DNA of 56,902 nt from CAYPLH01 sp964411505 (GTDB taxonomy: Bacteria; Bacillota; Clostridia; CAYPLH01; DUMO01). Position numbers and translations under genes: made by a program. This document shows positions 46,150-54,062 of the stretch, one piece after another. The notes beneath the pieces were generated by a model, which saw only the letters and a list, made by a program, of their open reading frames with translations, had not been told where the DNA came from and did not search any database. Every line of letters starts with the position of its first letter. Position 1 is the first letter of the stretch. The stretch spans positions 1-56,902 of the forward strand of contig CAYPLH010000023.1 of the NCBI GenBank assembly GCA_964411505.1. Direction: 5' to 3'.

Positions 46150-48258
46150 TCAATTTGAATCCTCGCGCTGTTTTGCAATTGCATCTTTTCTTGATAGATT
46201 TATTCTTCCCTGACGGTCAACTTCTAGAACCATAACCAATATTTCATCGCCAACATTTACAACATCTTCAACTTTAGCTACTCGCTTATTATCAAGCTTT
46301 GAAATATGAACAAGCCCTTCTTTTCCAGGTAGATATTCAACAAAAGCGCCAAAATTGGTAACTCTCGTAACTTTACCCATAAAAATCTGTCCGGGCTCAA
46401 CATCCTTACCTATGCCTTCAATTATTTGAATTGCACGACTACCTGATTTTTGGTCAGGACTTGTAACAAAAACATTACCCTCGTCATCAATATCGATTTT
46501 GGCACCTGTTTCTGCAATAATTTTATTTATTGTTTTTCCACCAGGACCTATTACATCCCTAATCTTTTCAGGGTCAATCTTTGTTGTAACAACCTTTGGA
46601 GCATATTCTGAAAGCTCAGCTCTTGGTTCAGGCAATGTCTTTAAAATAACTTCATCAATTATCTGTATTCTTCCTTGTCTGGTAATTTTAAAAGCATCTT
46701 CAATAATATTAAAGCCTATGCCTTGCAGCTTAATGTCCATCTGTATCGCTGTTATCCCACTTTTAGTACCAGCCACCTTAAAGTCCATATCACCATAAAA
46801 ATCTTCTATTCCTTGAATATCCATAAAAGTTACATAACGATCAGGATTGTCATAATCAGTTACAAGACCTGCAGATATACCAGCGACAGGAGCGCTTATC
46901 GGAACTCCGGCATCCATCAATGCTAAAGTACTTGCACAAACACTACCTTGCGAAGTAGATCCGTTTGACATAAGCACCTCTGAAACCAGCCTAATGGCGT
47001 ACGGAAACTTGTCCTCCTTTGGAATAACCGGTTCTAGTGATTTTTCGGCTAAAGCACCATGACCTATTTCACGCCTGCCAGGTCCTCTGGAAGGTCTTGT
47101 CTCGCCAACACTAAAGGATGGAAAATTATAATGGTGCATGTACCTTTTAGTTTCATCAAGATCAATGCCATCCAGCATTTGAACATCGCCCTTTGCACCT
47201 AAAGTAACTGTTGTCATAACTTGGGTTTGTCCCCTTTGGAACAGTGCAGAACCATGAGTTCTTGGGAGAATACCTACGTCACCAGATAGTTCCCTTATCT
47301 GATCTAAATTCCTGCCGTCAACTCTCCTGCCTTCTTCCAGAATTGCTTTTCTTACGATTTCCTTTTGCAGTTTTTCAATTGCTTCTTTTATCTTGGTTCC
47401 CATTTCGGGGAATGATTCAGACAACTTTTGTATAACATCATCGGTAATTGCACTGATATTATTTTCCCTTGTACTTTTGTCAGCTTCAAACATCTTTTCT
47501 TCAATTTTCGAATATGCTAGCTCTCTTACAGAATTCATGAGATCTTCAGGAACATCTGAAGAAACATATTCAAACTTAGGTTTCCCGATTTCAGACACTA
47601 TACTGTTTATGAAATCAACAATGTCTTTTATAACAGCATGACCTTGCTTTAATGCATCAAGAATTACTTCATCCGGTATTTCATCTGCTCCGGCTTCAAT
47701 CATCATTATTTTTTCTTTCGTTGCTGCAAGAGTAATATACATTTTGCTTTTTTCTCTTTGTGAAGTATTGGGATTAATTACAATATTATCATCTATGAGT
47801 CCTATTGCTACACCACCAATCGGTCCATTAAAGGGAATATCCGAAATGGATAATGCAATGGATGCCCCAATCATTGCTGCAATTTCAGGCGAATTATCCT
47901 GATCTACAGAAAGTACGGTATTCACAACCGCTACATCGTTTCTTAAATCATCTGGGAATAATGGTCTTATCGGACGGTCTATGACACGAGATGTAAGTAC
48001 CGCTTTTTCTGAAGGTCTACCTTCCCTTTTAATAAATCCTCCTGGAATTTTGCCAACTGAATAAAGTCTTTCTTCATAGTCTACCGAAAGTGGGAAATAA
48101 TCAATACCTTCTCTCGGTGTAGATGAAGCTGTAGCTGTTGAAAGTATTACGGTATCACCATATCTAACAAGTACAGCACCATTTGCCAACTGTGCCAGAT
48201 GTCCGGTCTCAACAACAAGCTCTCTCCCTGCAAGTTGCATTGCATAACGTTTTTTCAT
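46150..48258 (-). CDS. pnp: Polyribonucleotide nucleotidyltransferase (PNPase)
   Basis: A 702-residue 3'-5' phosphorolytic exoribonuclease. Two RNase PH domains (EGIDYFPLSVDYEERLYSVG; RRVDGRNLDQIRELS, GRREIGHGALAEKSL), a KH domain (IRDVIGPGGKTINKIIAETGAKIDI) and a C-terminal S1 domain (GQIFMGKVTRVTNFGAFVEY). GGAGGAAAAC precedes the ATG. The approximately 100-nt leader has several complementary segments, typical for autoregulated pnp mRNAs. Confidence 0.98.
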   Translation of the reverse strand: MKKRYAMQLAGRELVVETGHLAQLANGAVLVRYGDTVILSTATASSTPREGIDYFPLSVDYEERLYSVGKIPGGFIKREGRPSEKAVLTSRVIDRPIRPLFPDDLRNDVAVVNTVLSVDQDNSPEIAAMIGASIALSISDIPFNGPIGGVAIGLIDDNIVINPNTSQREKSKMYITLAATKEKIMMIEAGADEIPDEVILDALKQGHAVIKDIVDFINSIVSEIGKPKFEYVSSDVPEDLMNSVRELAYSKIEEKMFEADKSTRENNISAITDDVIQKLSESFPEMGTKIKEAIEKLQKEIVRKAILEEGRRVDGRNLDQIRELSGDVGILPRTHGSALFQRGQTQVMTTVTLGAKGDVQMLDGIDLDETKRYMHHYNFPSFSVGETRPSRGPGRREIGHGALAEKSLEPVIPKEDKFPYAIRLVSEVLMSNGSTSQGSVCASTLALMDAGVPISAPVAGISAGLVTDYDNPDRYVTFMDIQGIEDFYGDMDFKVAGTKSGITAIQMDIKLQGIGFNIIEDAFKITRQGRIQIIDEVILKTLPEPRAELSEYAPKVVTTKIDPEKIRDVIGPGGKTINKIIAETGAKIDIDDEGNVFVTSPDQKSGSRAIQIIEGIGKDVEPGQIFMGKVTRVTNFGAFVEYLPGKEGLVHISKLDNKRVAKVEDVVNVGDEILVMVLEVDRQGRINLSRKDAIAKQREDSN

Positions 48259-48563
48259 ATTTTGTTTTCCTCCTTTGTTGAAACCACAGACAGTAGGATG
48301 TAGATTCTACACCCGAACGCTTGCTCAGATACACAATCTACCCTCTACAGCCTGAGGTTCCTTGTTTAATTATAATAATAGTATTATTATTTTCATAATA
48401 ATTATAAATAAATATATGATTATATCCCAAAAGTCACAAATATGACTTTCTTAGAAGCAATCATTATATTCAATTTTTTAATAAATGTCCGAATATTTTT
48501 AAGAAACATAATAGTTACCTACACCACTTGCATAAGAAATTATACTTTCTACGCAAATATAAA

Positions 48564-48716
48564 AAAGTGGGCTTCGCCACTTTTTTTCGCTAGGGAACCT
48601 TATGGTTCCCTTCGACGGATGCTCCGCATCAAAAAAAACCCTCCTTAAAGCAGCAAAGGGGCTTCCCCTAGGCAATCCCCATTGTCTAGGAAAGTATACT
48701 TTCCTAGACAATAAAA
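48564..48716 (-). repeat. Multi-hairpin repeat, long form B
   Basis: Second long copy, matching 31036-31190 in order and sequence: GTGGGC-TTCG-CCAC stem, GGGAACC/GGTTCCC, GATGC/GCATC, AGGGG/CCCCT and the perfect 32-bp palindrome at 48681-48712. It fills the gap between the rpsO terminator and the pnp leader. Confidence 0.85.
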
Positions 48717-48740
48717 ACGAGCGGAAACTCCGCTCGTTTT
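48714..48740 (-). terminator. Terminator of rpsO
   Basis: Perfect 12-base arms (AAAACGAGCGGA and complement) with a three-base loop, directly after the rpsO stop. The minus strand continues TTTTTATTGTC, the last part being the palindromic repeat. Confidence 0.9.
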
Positions 48741-49004
48741 CTATTTTCTCAAATTAAGTCTTGAAATAATTGAACGATATCTTTCTATATCCTTTTTCAT
48801 AAGGTAATTTAATAACCCTCTCCTTTGACCAACCATTTTTAGCAATCCACGCCTAGAATGATGATCATTCTTATGGAATTTCAGATGCTCGCTCAAATAA
48901 TTGATCCTTTCGGTAAGAAGTGCAATTTGCACCTCAGGAGAACCGGTATCGTTCTCAGTAATTTTAAACTTTTCAATAATTTCCTTTTTTCTTTCCTGTA
49001 ACAT
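48741..49004 (-). CDS. rpsO: 30S ribosomal protein S15
   Basis: An 87-residue S15 (TGSPEVQIALLTERINYLSEHLK, HDHHSRRGLLKMVGQRRGLLNYL) that binds 16S rRNA early in 30S assembly. Here KNDHHSRRG replaces the commoner KDHHSRRG spacing. Strong GGAGG upstream. Adjacent to pnp as in most bacteria, with the long hairpin repeat between them. Confidence 0.98.
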   Translation of the reverse strand: MLQERKKEIIEKFKITENDTGSPEVQIALLTERINYLSEHLKFHKNDHHSRRGLLKMVGQRRGLLNYLMKKDIERYRSIISRLNLRK

Positions 49005-49592
49005 TTTGCTTTTCCTCCTTAATTAAATCGCCATCAGCCAGGTAATCGGTCGGAGTAATCCTTAAAACCAAGCTAATGGTTCTTTTGCACAAAACAATTT
49101 TAACATAATGAAATTAGTATGTAAATAGAAATTTATTTTCTCAATAAGTGTTATTAACTGAATAGCTACAGTTCACAGGGTCTTAGCAAAACTGATAATG
49201 AACAATCATCTCTAATACGGCTAATTACAGCAAAGCTTAGGAAAACTAAGTTTAAAATGCCTTAGAGTTTAGTAATGTCCGTGCTGTTTGAACGCAAGTG
49301 AGTTCACGGAATTACTTAACGAAAAGGCATTTTAAACTGTGTTTTCCTTGCTGAAGCTGTATAGCAGTGTTAGAGATGATTGTTCATAGGATGTAATACC
49401 CCCGAGTGAACAGAAACACTGAATATGTTCGTTGGTAAAGCTGTATTGCAGTGTTAGGGATGCTGTTCAAAAAAAGCCATAAGGATATGAACCGCAACCT
49501 TAAATATTATTTTAATAATGCATTTCTTGTGCACCTTTAACATTATTAATAAATATTATGTTAATAAAGAAACTGGTTCGGAGGTAATATTT
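49005..49592. other. Intergenic region between rpsO and cotJA
   Basis: About 590 bp. It contains divergent promoter regions for rpsO and cotJ, the inverted copy of the hairpin repeat at 49200-49385 and a second copy of its end at 49438-49468. The cotJ promoter, expected to be sporulation-specific, would be in 49470-49590; I could not fix its boxes. Confidence 0.6.
49200..49385. repeat. Hairpin (MITE-like) repeat, copy 2 (inverted)
   Basis: This is the reverse complement of 38544-38731 with high identity, most of the core from TTTAAAATGCCTT to AAGGCATTTTAAA being conserved. Terminal repeats are GAACAATCATCTC here. Copies of one end recur at 49438-49468. Confidence 0.88.
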
Positions 49593-49787
49593 ATGAATGA
49601 AAATGCTCTTTATGAAATGAACATTAGCCCATCCTGTTATCCTAATTTTCAGCTTGCTAAAGCGTATATACCATTTCAGCATCTTAATTGTGTATACCAT
49701 CCGGTGACAGGGCTTTATAAAGGTACAATGTTTCCAGAACTTTACAGACCTTATGGTCTAGATCCGGAATATGTAGTTGATCAATAA
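49593..49787 (+). CDS. cotJA: Spore coat-associated protein CotJA
   Basis: A 64-residue CotJA homologue (LAKAYIPFQHLNCVYHPVTGLYKGTMFPELYRPYG). First gene of cotJABC, expressed in the mother cell during sporulation in Bacillus. The start at 49593 has GGAGG nine bases before it; the frame extends upstream without ribosome site. Separated from cotJB by 16 bp. Confidence 0.92.
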   Translation: MNENALYEMNISPSCYPNFQLAKAYIPFQHLNCVYHPVTGLYKGTMFPELYRPYGLDPEYVVDQ

Positions 49788-49803
49788 ATTGGAGGTGTAG
49801 AAG

Positions 49804-50055
49804 ATGAAAAATGAGCGTGAAGAATTATTAAAATGTATAATGGCTTTTGATTTTGCTGCAATTGAAATGAATCTATATCTTGATACCCACCCTTTTGATA
49901 TGTGTGCAATAAATCTTCACAATTATTATGTTACCCATGGAAAGGCTCTTAGAGATCAATATGAAAGATTATATGGTCCTATTACTGCAAATTCACCACA
50001 TTCAAGGTATCCTTGGAAATGGATAGAAAGCCCTTGGCCATGGGAACAGCAATGA
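49804..50055 (+). CDS. cotJB: Spore coat protein CotJB
   Basis: An 83-residue CotJB homologue (CIMAFDFAAIEMNLYLDTHPFDMCAI, YPWKWIESPWPWEQQ). It co-assembles with CotJA and CotJC in the inner coat. GGAGGTG precedes the ATG. 27 bp separate it from the interrupted cotJC. Confidence 0.93.
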   Translation: MKNEREELLKCIMAFDFAAIEMNLYLDTHPFDMCAINLHNYYVTHGKALRDQYERLYGPITANSPHSRYPWKWIESPWPWEQQ

Positions 50056-50082
50056 TTTATTTTTAAAAAGGAGGTAAATGTT

Positions 50083-50325
50083 ATGTGGATATATGAAAAA
50101 AAGCTTGAATATCCAATAAAAATTAAAACTAGGAATCCTAAAATGGCAAAGTATGTAATCACACAATATGGTGGTCCGGATGGAGAACTTGCAGCTTCAT
50201 TGCGATACCTCAGTCAAAGATTCAGTATGCCAACTGAAGAAGCAAAAGCTATTCTGAACGATATAGGTACGGAGGGGTCACAATGTACCACTCCTTTTCC
50301 ACAATCATCAGATTCTCTGCTGTAA
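50083..50325 (+). CDS. cotJC: CotJC, N-terminal part (gene interrupted by element)
   Basis: The first 62-63 codons (50083-50270) encode the CotJC N-terminus (MWIYEKKLEYPIKIKTRNPK, GPDGELAASLRYLSQRF), a manganese-catalase-like coat protein. After NDIGT the frame enters the inserted element and stops at 50325, giving an 80-residue product without the main Glu/His metal ligands. AAGGAGG precedes the ATG. Joining the 13-bp repeat at 50258-50270 to its copy at 54050-54062 restores the complete 213-codon gene in frame. Until rejoined, the product is almost certainly inactive. Confidence 0.92.
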   Translation: MWIYEKKLEYPIKIKTRNPKMAKYVITQYGGPDGELAASLRYLSQRFSMPTEEAKAILNDIGTEGSQCTTPFPQSSDSLL

Positions 50326-51929
50326 TCGCAGGAGGCTTCTTTTCCTCCTCCTGTACGCTTTTGAATGTCTTTCAGGCTTTCAATTACATACATCCAAATT
50401 GTTGGCAGCAAATTCAACGCCACATCAACCCGGTCGTGACCATAAATAACTATTTTGTCAAGCAAGCTCCCATAAAAGTTATCCTGCTTCTCCGTGCAGT
50501 TAACAATGCCTTCTACTGATTTCCTCACATCTGCCTTTATATCCTGACATGAATAGGAAAGGCTCTGCTTTTTCTTTGCAGCACTGATTTTATCAGCAGC
50601 GAGCCAAATATCGGCATCATATTTTTCATTCATCATCCGCATTTCATCCTTAGTAATATTCTGTGAAAAGAAAGCGTCCAGCACGCTTTTTTTCTTCTCT
50701 GTCAAGTCATGTATCTGCTTTTGAAGTTTCTCAAGATTTAATTGCTCACTGCTCTCACTGCCACGTATAACATCGGTTACAATATTTGTGATATTTTCAA
50801 TAACGGCTTTTTTATCGACAGACAGCGATGAAACAGTTTGTTTTAAAATGTTCATACACATTTCGTCCCTGATTTGCCTGCCAATATCACAACCGACTTC
50901 ATTGCCTGCTTTGTCTTTTCTTTTTCTGCCATAGGCGGCTGCAGTCCCACAGCGCCAACATTTATATTTACTGTTATCATTACGCTTTTTGTAACGTGCA
51001 ACAAAGGTAGCACCACAGTTCGCACATTTTATTTTCCCCGACAGCGGATACCGGTTTCCATGCCCTTCTTTTACACTGCCGTCAACATCACGACGTTCAA
51101 GCTCCTTTTGTGCTTTGTTCCACAGCTCACGGTCGATTATCGGCTCATGATGGTCGCGTATGTAGACCTTTTCTTCCGCACCGTGATTGTACTTTTTATC
51201 ATGGGTCAGATAATCAGGAGTATAGGTCTTTTTCTGACAAAGGTCACCGCAATATTTTTCGTTCCGGATGATCTTGAGTATTGTGGTATTTCTCCAAAAC
51301 ACATTCCCGCTCAGGGTTTTATAGCCTGCCTCCCGAAGTTCTCTTGCAATTACAGAGGTGCCTTTCCGCTCGTTTACATATTTATGAAAGATCAGTTTAA
51401 CAATTTCAGCACCCTCGGGATTGATAGTCATCCCGCCGTTCTTTACATCATAACCGAGCATGCTCCTTCCGAACACCACGCCCTTCTCCATCTGCCGCGT
51501 CTGTCCCCATTTCACTCGGCTGCTGGTTTTCCGACTTTCCTCCTGTGCAATACTGCCCATAATGGACAGCCGAAGCTCAGAATCAGGCTCAAATGTATTG
51601 ATACCGTCATTTAAGAATATAACGCCTACTCCTTTCCGACGCAAATCTCTCGTATAAGATATTGTATCAAGAATATTCCTCGAAAAACGGCTGACCTCTT
51701 TTGTGATAATCATATCAAAACGGCCAAGATTAGCATCGTTTATCATACGGTTAAAAGATGCACGTTTTTTAGTGGACGTTCCTGAAATACCTTCATCGGC
51801 ATATATATCAAACAACTCCCAATCAGGCTTACACTCTATGTATTCCTTAAAATATCGCTGCTGGCTTTCAAATGAATTTGTCTGATCCTCTTTATCGGTG
51901 GAAACACGGCAATATGCTGCAACTTTCAT
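50214..51929 (-). CDS. Large serine recombinase
   Basis: About 571 residues. Resolvase domain at 1-150 with the nucleophile in AYCRVSTD (Ser10) and KEVSRFSRN; recombinase domain around 160-270 (GRSMLGYDV, FHKYVNERKGTSVIARELREAGY); zinc ribbon at about 300-345 (CANCGATF, CWRCG); then coiled coil (LEKLQKQIHDLTEKKKSVL). It is the enzyme expected to excise the element from cotJC. Start 51929 is preceded by AGGAGAGG at 11 nt. Its last 15 codons lie outside the element, inside cotJC antisense, so its C-terminus would change after excision. Confidence 0.95.
   Translation of the reverse strand: MKVAAYCRVSTDKEDQTNSFESQQRYFKEYIECKPDWELFDIYADEGISGTSTKKRASFNRMINDANLGRFDMIITKEVSRFSRNILDTISYTRDLRRKGVGVIFLNDGINTFEPDSELRLSIMGSIAQEESRKTSSRVKWGQTRQMEKGVVFGRSMLGYDVKNGGMTINPEGAEIVKLIFHKYVNERKGTSVIARELREAGYKTLSGNVFWRNTTILKIIRNEKYCGDLCQKKTYTPDYLTHDKKYNHGAEEKVYIRDHHEPIIDRELWNKAQKELERRDVDGSVKEGHGNRYPLSGKIKCANCGATFVARYKKRNDNSKYKCWRCGTAAAYGRKRKDKAGNEVGCDIGRQIRDEMCMNILKQTVSSLSVDKKAVIENITNIVTDVIRGSESSEQLNLEKLQKQIHDLTEKKKSVLDAFFSQNITKDEMRMMNEKYDADIWLAADKISAAKKKQSLSYSCQDIKADVRKSVEGIVNCTEKQDNFYGSLLDKIVIYGHDRVDVALNLLPTIWMYVIESLKDIQKRTGGGKEASCDYSRESDDCGKGVVHCDPSVPISFRIAFASSVGILNL
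50258..50270 (+). repeat. Left attachment site of the cotJC element
   Basis: ACGATATAGGTAC, identical to 54050-54062. It encodes part of NDIGT in cotJC. The predicted crossover dinucleotide is GG at 50266-50267. Confidence 0.92.
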
Positions 51930-52071
51930 CAATAGCACATCCTCTCCTTTCTTTGCTATTTTACCATGAGCGATGATTTATTACGAATGTGCCGAACAAA
52001 GCTCACGGGAGGTGGAGACATTCCGCAGCAAATATGGCCTACGTTAGCAGCAGTGTGTCCCCATCAAGTAA

Positions 52072-52266
52072 TCACTTCCTAAATTGCTCAGTTAACTTAT
52101 CAATACATTTCTGACACTGCATTTCATCAATAATCCCCTGTTCCGTTAAGGTGAGCAGAACAGCTTTTTGGTATTGAAATAAAAACTCAGTCTGAGAATT
52201 TTTATTAATATCTACATGATTTTCAATTCCAACAAGCCTTATAACCTTTTTTTTAATTCTGCTCAC
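52072..52266 (-). CDS. Small protein of the intervening element (64 residues)
   Basis: A basic, helical protein (SRIKKKVIRLVGIENHVDIN...EFLFQYQKAVLLTLTEQGII) ending QCQKCIDKLTEQFRK. I do not recognise a family with certainty; similar short proteins accompany serine recombinases. Position just upstream of, and co-directional with, the recombinase, and its size, make it a candidate recombination directionality factor. It begins with GTG that touches GGAG; an ATT nine bases later would have better spacing. Confidence 0.6.
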   Translation of the reverse strand: MSRIKKKVIRLVGIENHVDINKNSQTEFLFQYQKAVLLTLTEQGIIDEMQCQKCIDKLTEQFRK

Positions 52267-52620
52267 CTCCAGTCACAGCCTGTTACTATAGTAATATTCT
52301 TAAAAATCTTGTTGTTGCCTGTCCTCAAGTTACTTTGTGATGTGTCTATTATTCAGCAGATTTTTGGGGCAAAAGCAAGCCCCCTTTTACAAAATGCAAT
52401 TTAAATTTAACATTTCTGTAATAAATAATAATTTTAAGAACTTTTTTGGCTATTTAAATATTATGATAAGAACGTAAAAATCCCGAAAAGCCTAATTATT
52501 TGGCTTTTCAGGATCTTTCTTCTCAGAAAAGATTTAACTCTCTGTGGGGTATTACCCCACACACTGCTTCTATGCCGAATATATCACTTTCCCACTATCA
52601 CTAGTGATATGCCTCAATAA
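52267..52620. other. Non-coding stretch inside the element
   Basis: About 350 bp between two element genes. It carries a GGGGC/GCCCC hairpin at about 52356-52375, the terminator at 52481-52513, and palindromes TGTGGGG/CCCCACA (about 52543-52561) and TATCACTAGTGATA (about 52596-52609). It should include the promoter for the 64-residue protein and recombinase. Confidence 0.6.
52481..52513 (-). terminator. Terminator downstream of the AlbA_2 gene
   Basis: Stem TCCCGAAAAGCC / GGCTTTTCAGGA with one wobble pair and an eight- to nine-base loop; the minus strand continues with TTTTT. It separates the AlbA_2 gene from the recombinase unit. Confidence 0.8.
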
Positions 52621-54012
52621 CTATTTTAACGTATAATACCTGTCACGGTTACTACCATGTGCAACTATAATATCTTTATCACACATATCCTTAAATATTT
52701 CTCTAACCCTTGTTGCACTAAGACCAGTTATTTCTCTAGCTTGCCTGTTGTTTATTTGTTCATTCTGCATTAAAAATTTAATAATTTTATCAACGGTTAT
52801 CGACGGTTTTTTATCGACGGTTATCAACGGTCTTTTATACGTTAAGCCTGCTTTACTTAATTCTTTAATTTCGATAATCGTCTTAAATACATCTCCTTCA
52901 ATAAATACAGGTTTACTTTCTGAATAGATTTTGCAATACTTTTTAATGTTTCTGATTCCTGACCCCAGCTCTTCAGCCCAGCCAATTTCTTTGAAGACCC
53001 TCGCAATCACAGGATTTTTAGGATACGGCACAAAATTATCAATATCAATCTGGCCAAACCCCTGTGGCTTATTTCCATTCTCCGTGATAACCCTTTCACT
53101 TTCTATTATGAACTTTGCAGGATACGGATTTGAATACTCCCTGTGAATTAAAATGTTTGCAACGACTTCACGAAACAACTTATTTCTAACACTGACCCGT
53201 ACATCCCCTTCAAGATAAAAGGGATCATCAAGATGTTTTTCAACAAAGTGCATCAATCTGTCATAACTTTCAATTAAATTGCATCTAATATCATCTCTGT
53301 CATCATACCGATCTAGGTTTTTTCTACGCATAATTGCATCAGTTTTATGGTAAGGCAAAACAGAGATAATTGATTCATCCTTTCCAAAAAGCAATATACA
53401 AGCGAGCGTGAGACCTTCCTTCCCTGTTTTAAAATCCTTCTGAATTAGTCCTGCACTTCTTAAAAGCTCTTCATTATTCATACTGTTCCAGGGATGATTC
53501 GGTTGCCTGTTTGAGGCCATTATTCTAACCCTGTCGATGACCACAGTCTTTAAATCATTCATTGCTGCATATGGATATATCTCATTTTCCGTAAACGTTC
53601 TCTGTTTTCTTATAAAAAGATTGGCTACCAAATCTGTATTGTTGGTAATATCAAAATCACCGTCTTCGTTTCTATCATAGATTCTGCCATTGCACCTGTG
53701 CACCTGTGAACTTTCCGGGACAAAGACCTGTAAAACAATTCTCCCATCAATATTATACTCATCTACAGATAAATATACAGGAGGAGTAATCTTCTGGGGA
53801 TTGTTAATAGCAGTCACAAAGTCTTTTTTAACTTGTTCAACTGCATCTTTATTTATACCAACAATAGTTCCGTCATCATTTATACCAAGTAACAAATTTC
53901 CCCCATTACGATTAAGAAATGAACAAACTGTTTCAAAGGCACTTTTGGGGCACGAATCTTTGCATTCCTTAAACTCTGTTGTAATTCCCTCTCCCCTATC
54001 AATGATGGACAT
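52621..54012 (-). CDS. AlbA_2 domain ATP-binding transcriptional regulator-like protein
   Basis: A 463-residue protein. An N-terminal AlbA_2/Schlafen-like domain (GITTEFKECKD, CSFLNRNGGNLLLGINDDGTIVGI), a GHKL-like ATP-binding domain (RNKLFREVVANILIHREYSNPYPAKFIIE, GSGIRNIKKYC) and a C-terminal winged helix (QINNRQAREITGLSATRVREIFKDM) after a short duplicated linker (LITVDKKPSITVDK). Such proteins are common on accessory elements; function is unknown, possibly regulatory. Its ATG is only 38 bp from the element end, so its promoter lies in cotJC, or across the circle junction after excision. Confidence 0.85.
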   Translation of the reverse strand: MSIIDRGEGITTEFKECKDSCPKSAFETVCSFLNRNGGNLLLGINDDGTIVGINKDAVEQVKKDFVTAINNPQKITPPVYLSVDEYNIDGRIVLQVFVPESSQVHRCNGRIYDRNEDGDFDITNNTDLVANLFIRKQRTFTENEIYPYAAMNDLKTVVIDRVRIMASNRQPNHPWNSMNNEELLRSAGLIQKDFKTGKEGLTLACILLFGKDESIISVLPYHKTDAIMRRKNLDRYDDRDDIRCNLIESYDRLMHFVEKHLDDPFYLEGDVRVSVRNKLFREVVANILIHREYSNPYPAKFIIESERVITENGNKPQGFGQIDIDNFVPYPKNPVIARVFKEIGWAEELGSGIRNIKKYCKIYSESKPVFIEGDVFKTIIEIKELSKAGLTYKRPLITVDKKPSITVDKIIKFLMQNEQINNRQAREITGLSATRVREIFKDMCDKDIIVAHGSNRDRYYTLK

Positions 54013-54049
54013 GGAGTCGTATATCCCTTTTCCGTGTTACATTGTAAAC

Positions 54050-54062
54050 ACGATATAGGTAC
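54050..54062 (+). repeat. Right attachment site of the cotJC element
   Basis: ACGATATAGGTAC, identical to 50258-50270, with GG at 54058-54059. Flanked inside the element by TACATTGT (54038-54045), the complement of ACAATGTA at 50280-50287 near the other end. Confidence 0.92.

Larger units (their letters stand above)
50258..54049. mobile_element. cotJC intervening element (3,792 bp)
   Basis: Bounded by 13-bp direct repeats and inserted within the conserved cotJC codons for GTEELAHLE. All three genes (serine recombinase, 64-residue protein, AlbA_2/ATP-binding protein) run opposite to cotJC. There are no phage structural, conjugation or replication genes. The architecture is that of developmentally excised elements known in sigK, spsM and gerE of other spore formers; precise excision would restore the host frame. 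Confidence 0.9.

Noticed and set aside
49480..49592. Sigma-E type promoter for cotJ
   Set aside because: A -35-like AAATATT is present but no convincing -10 at the right distance; not claimed.
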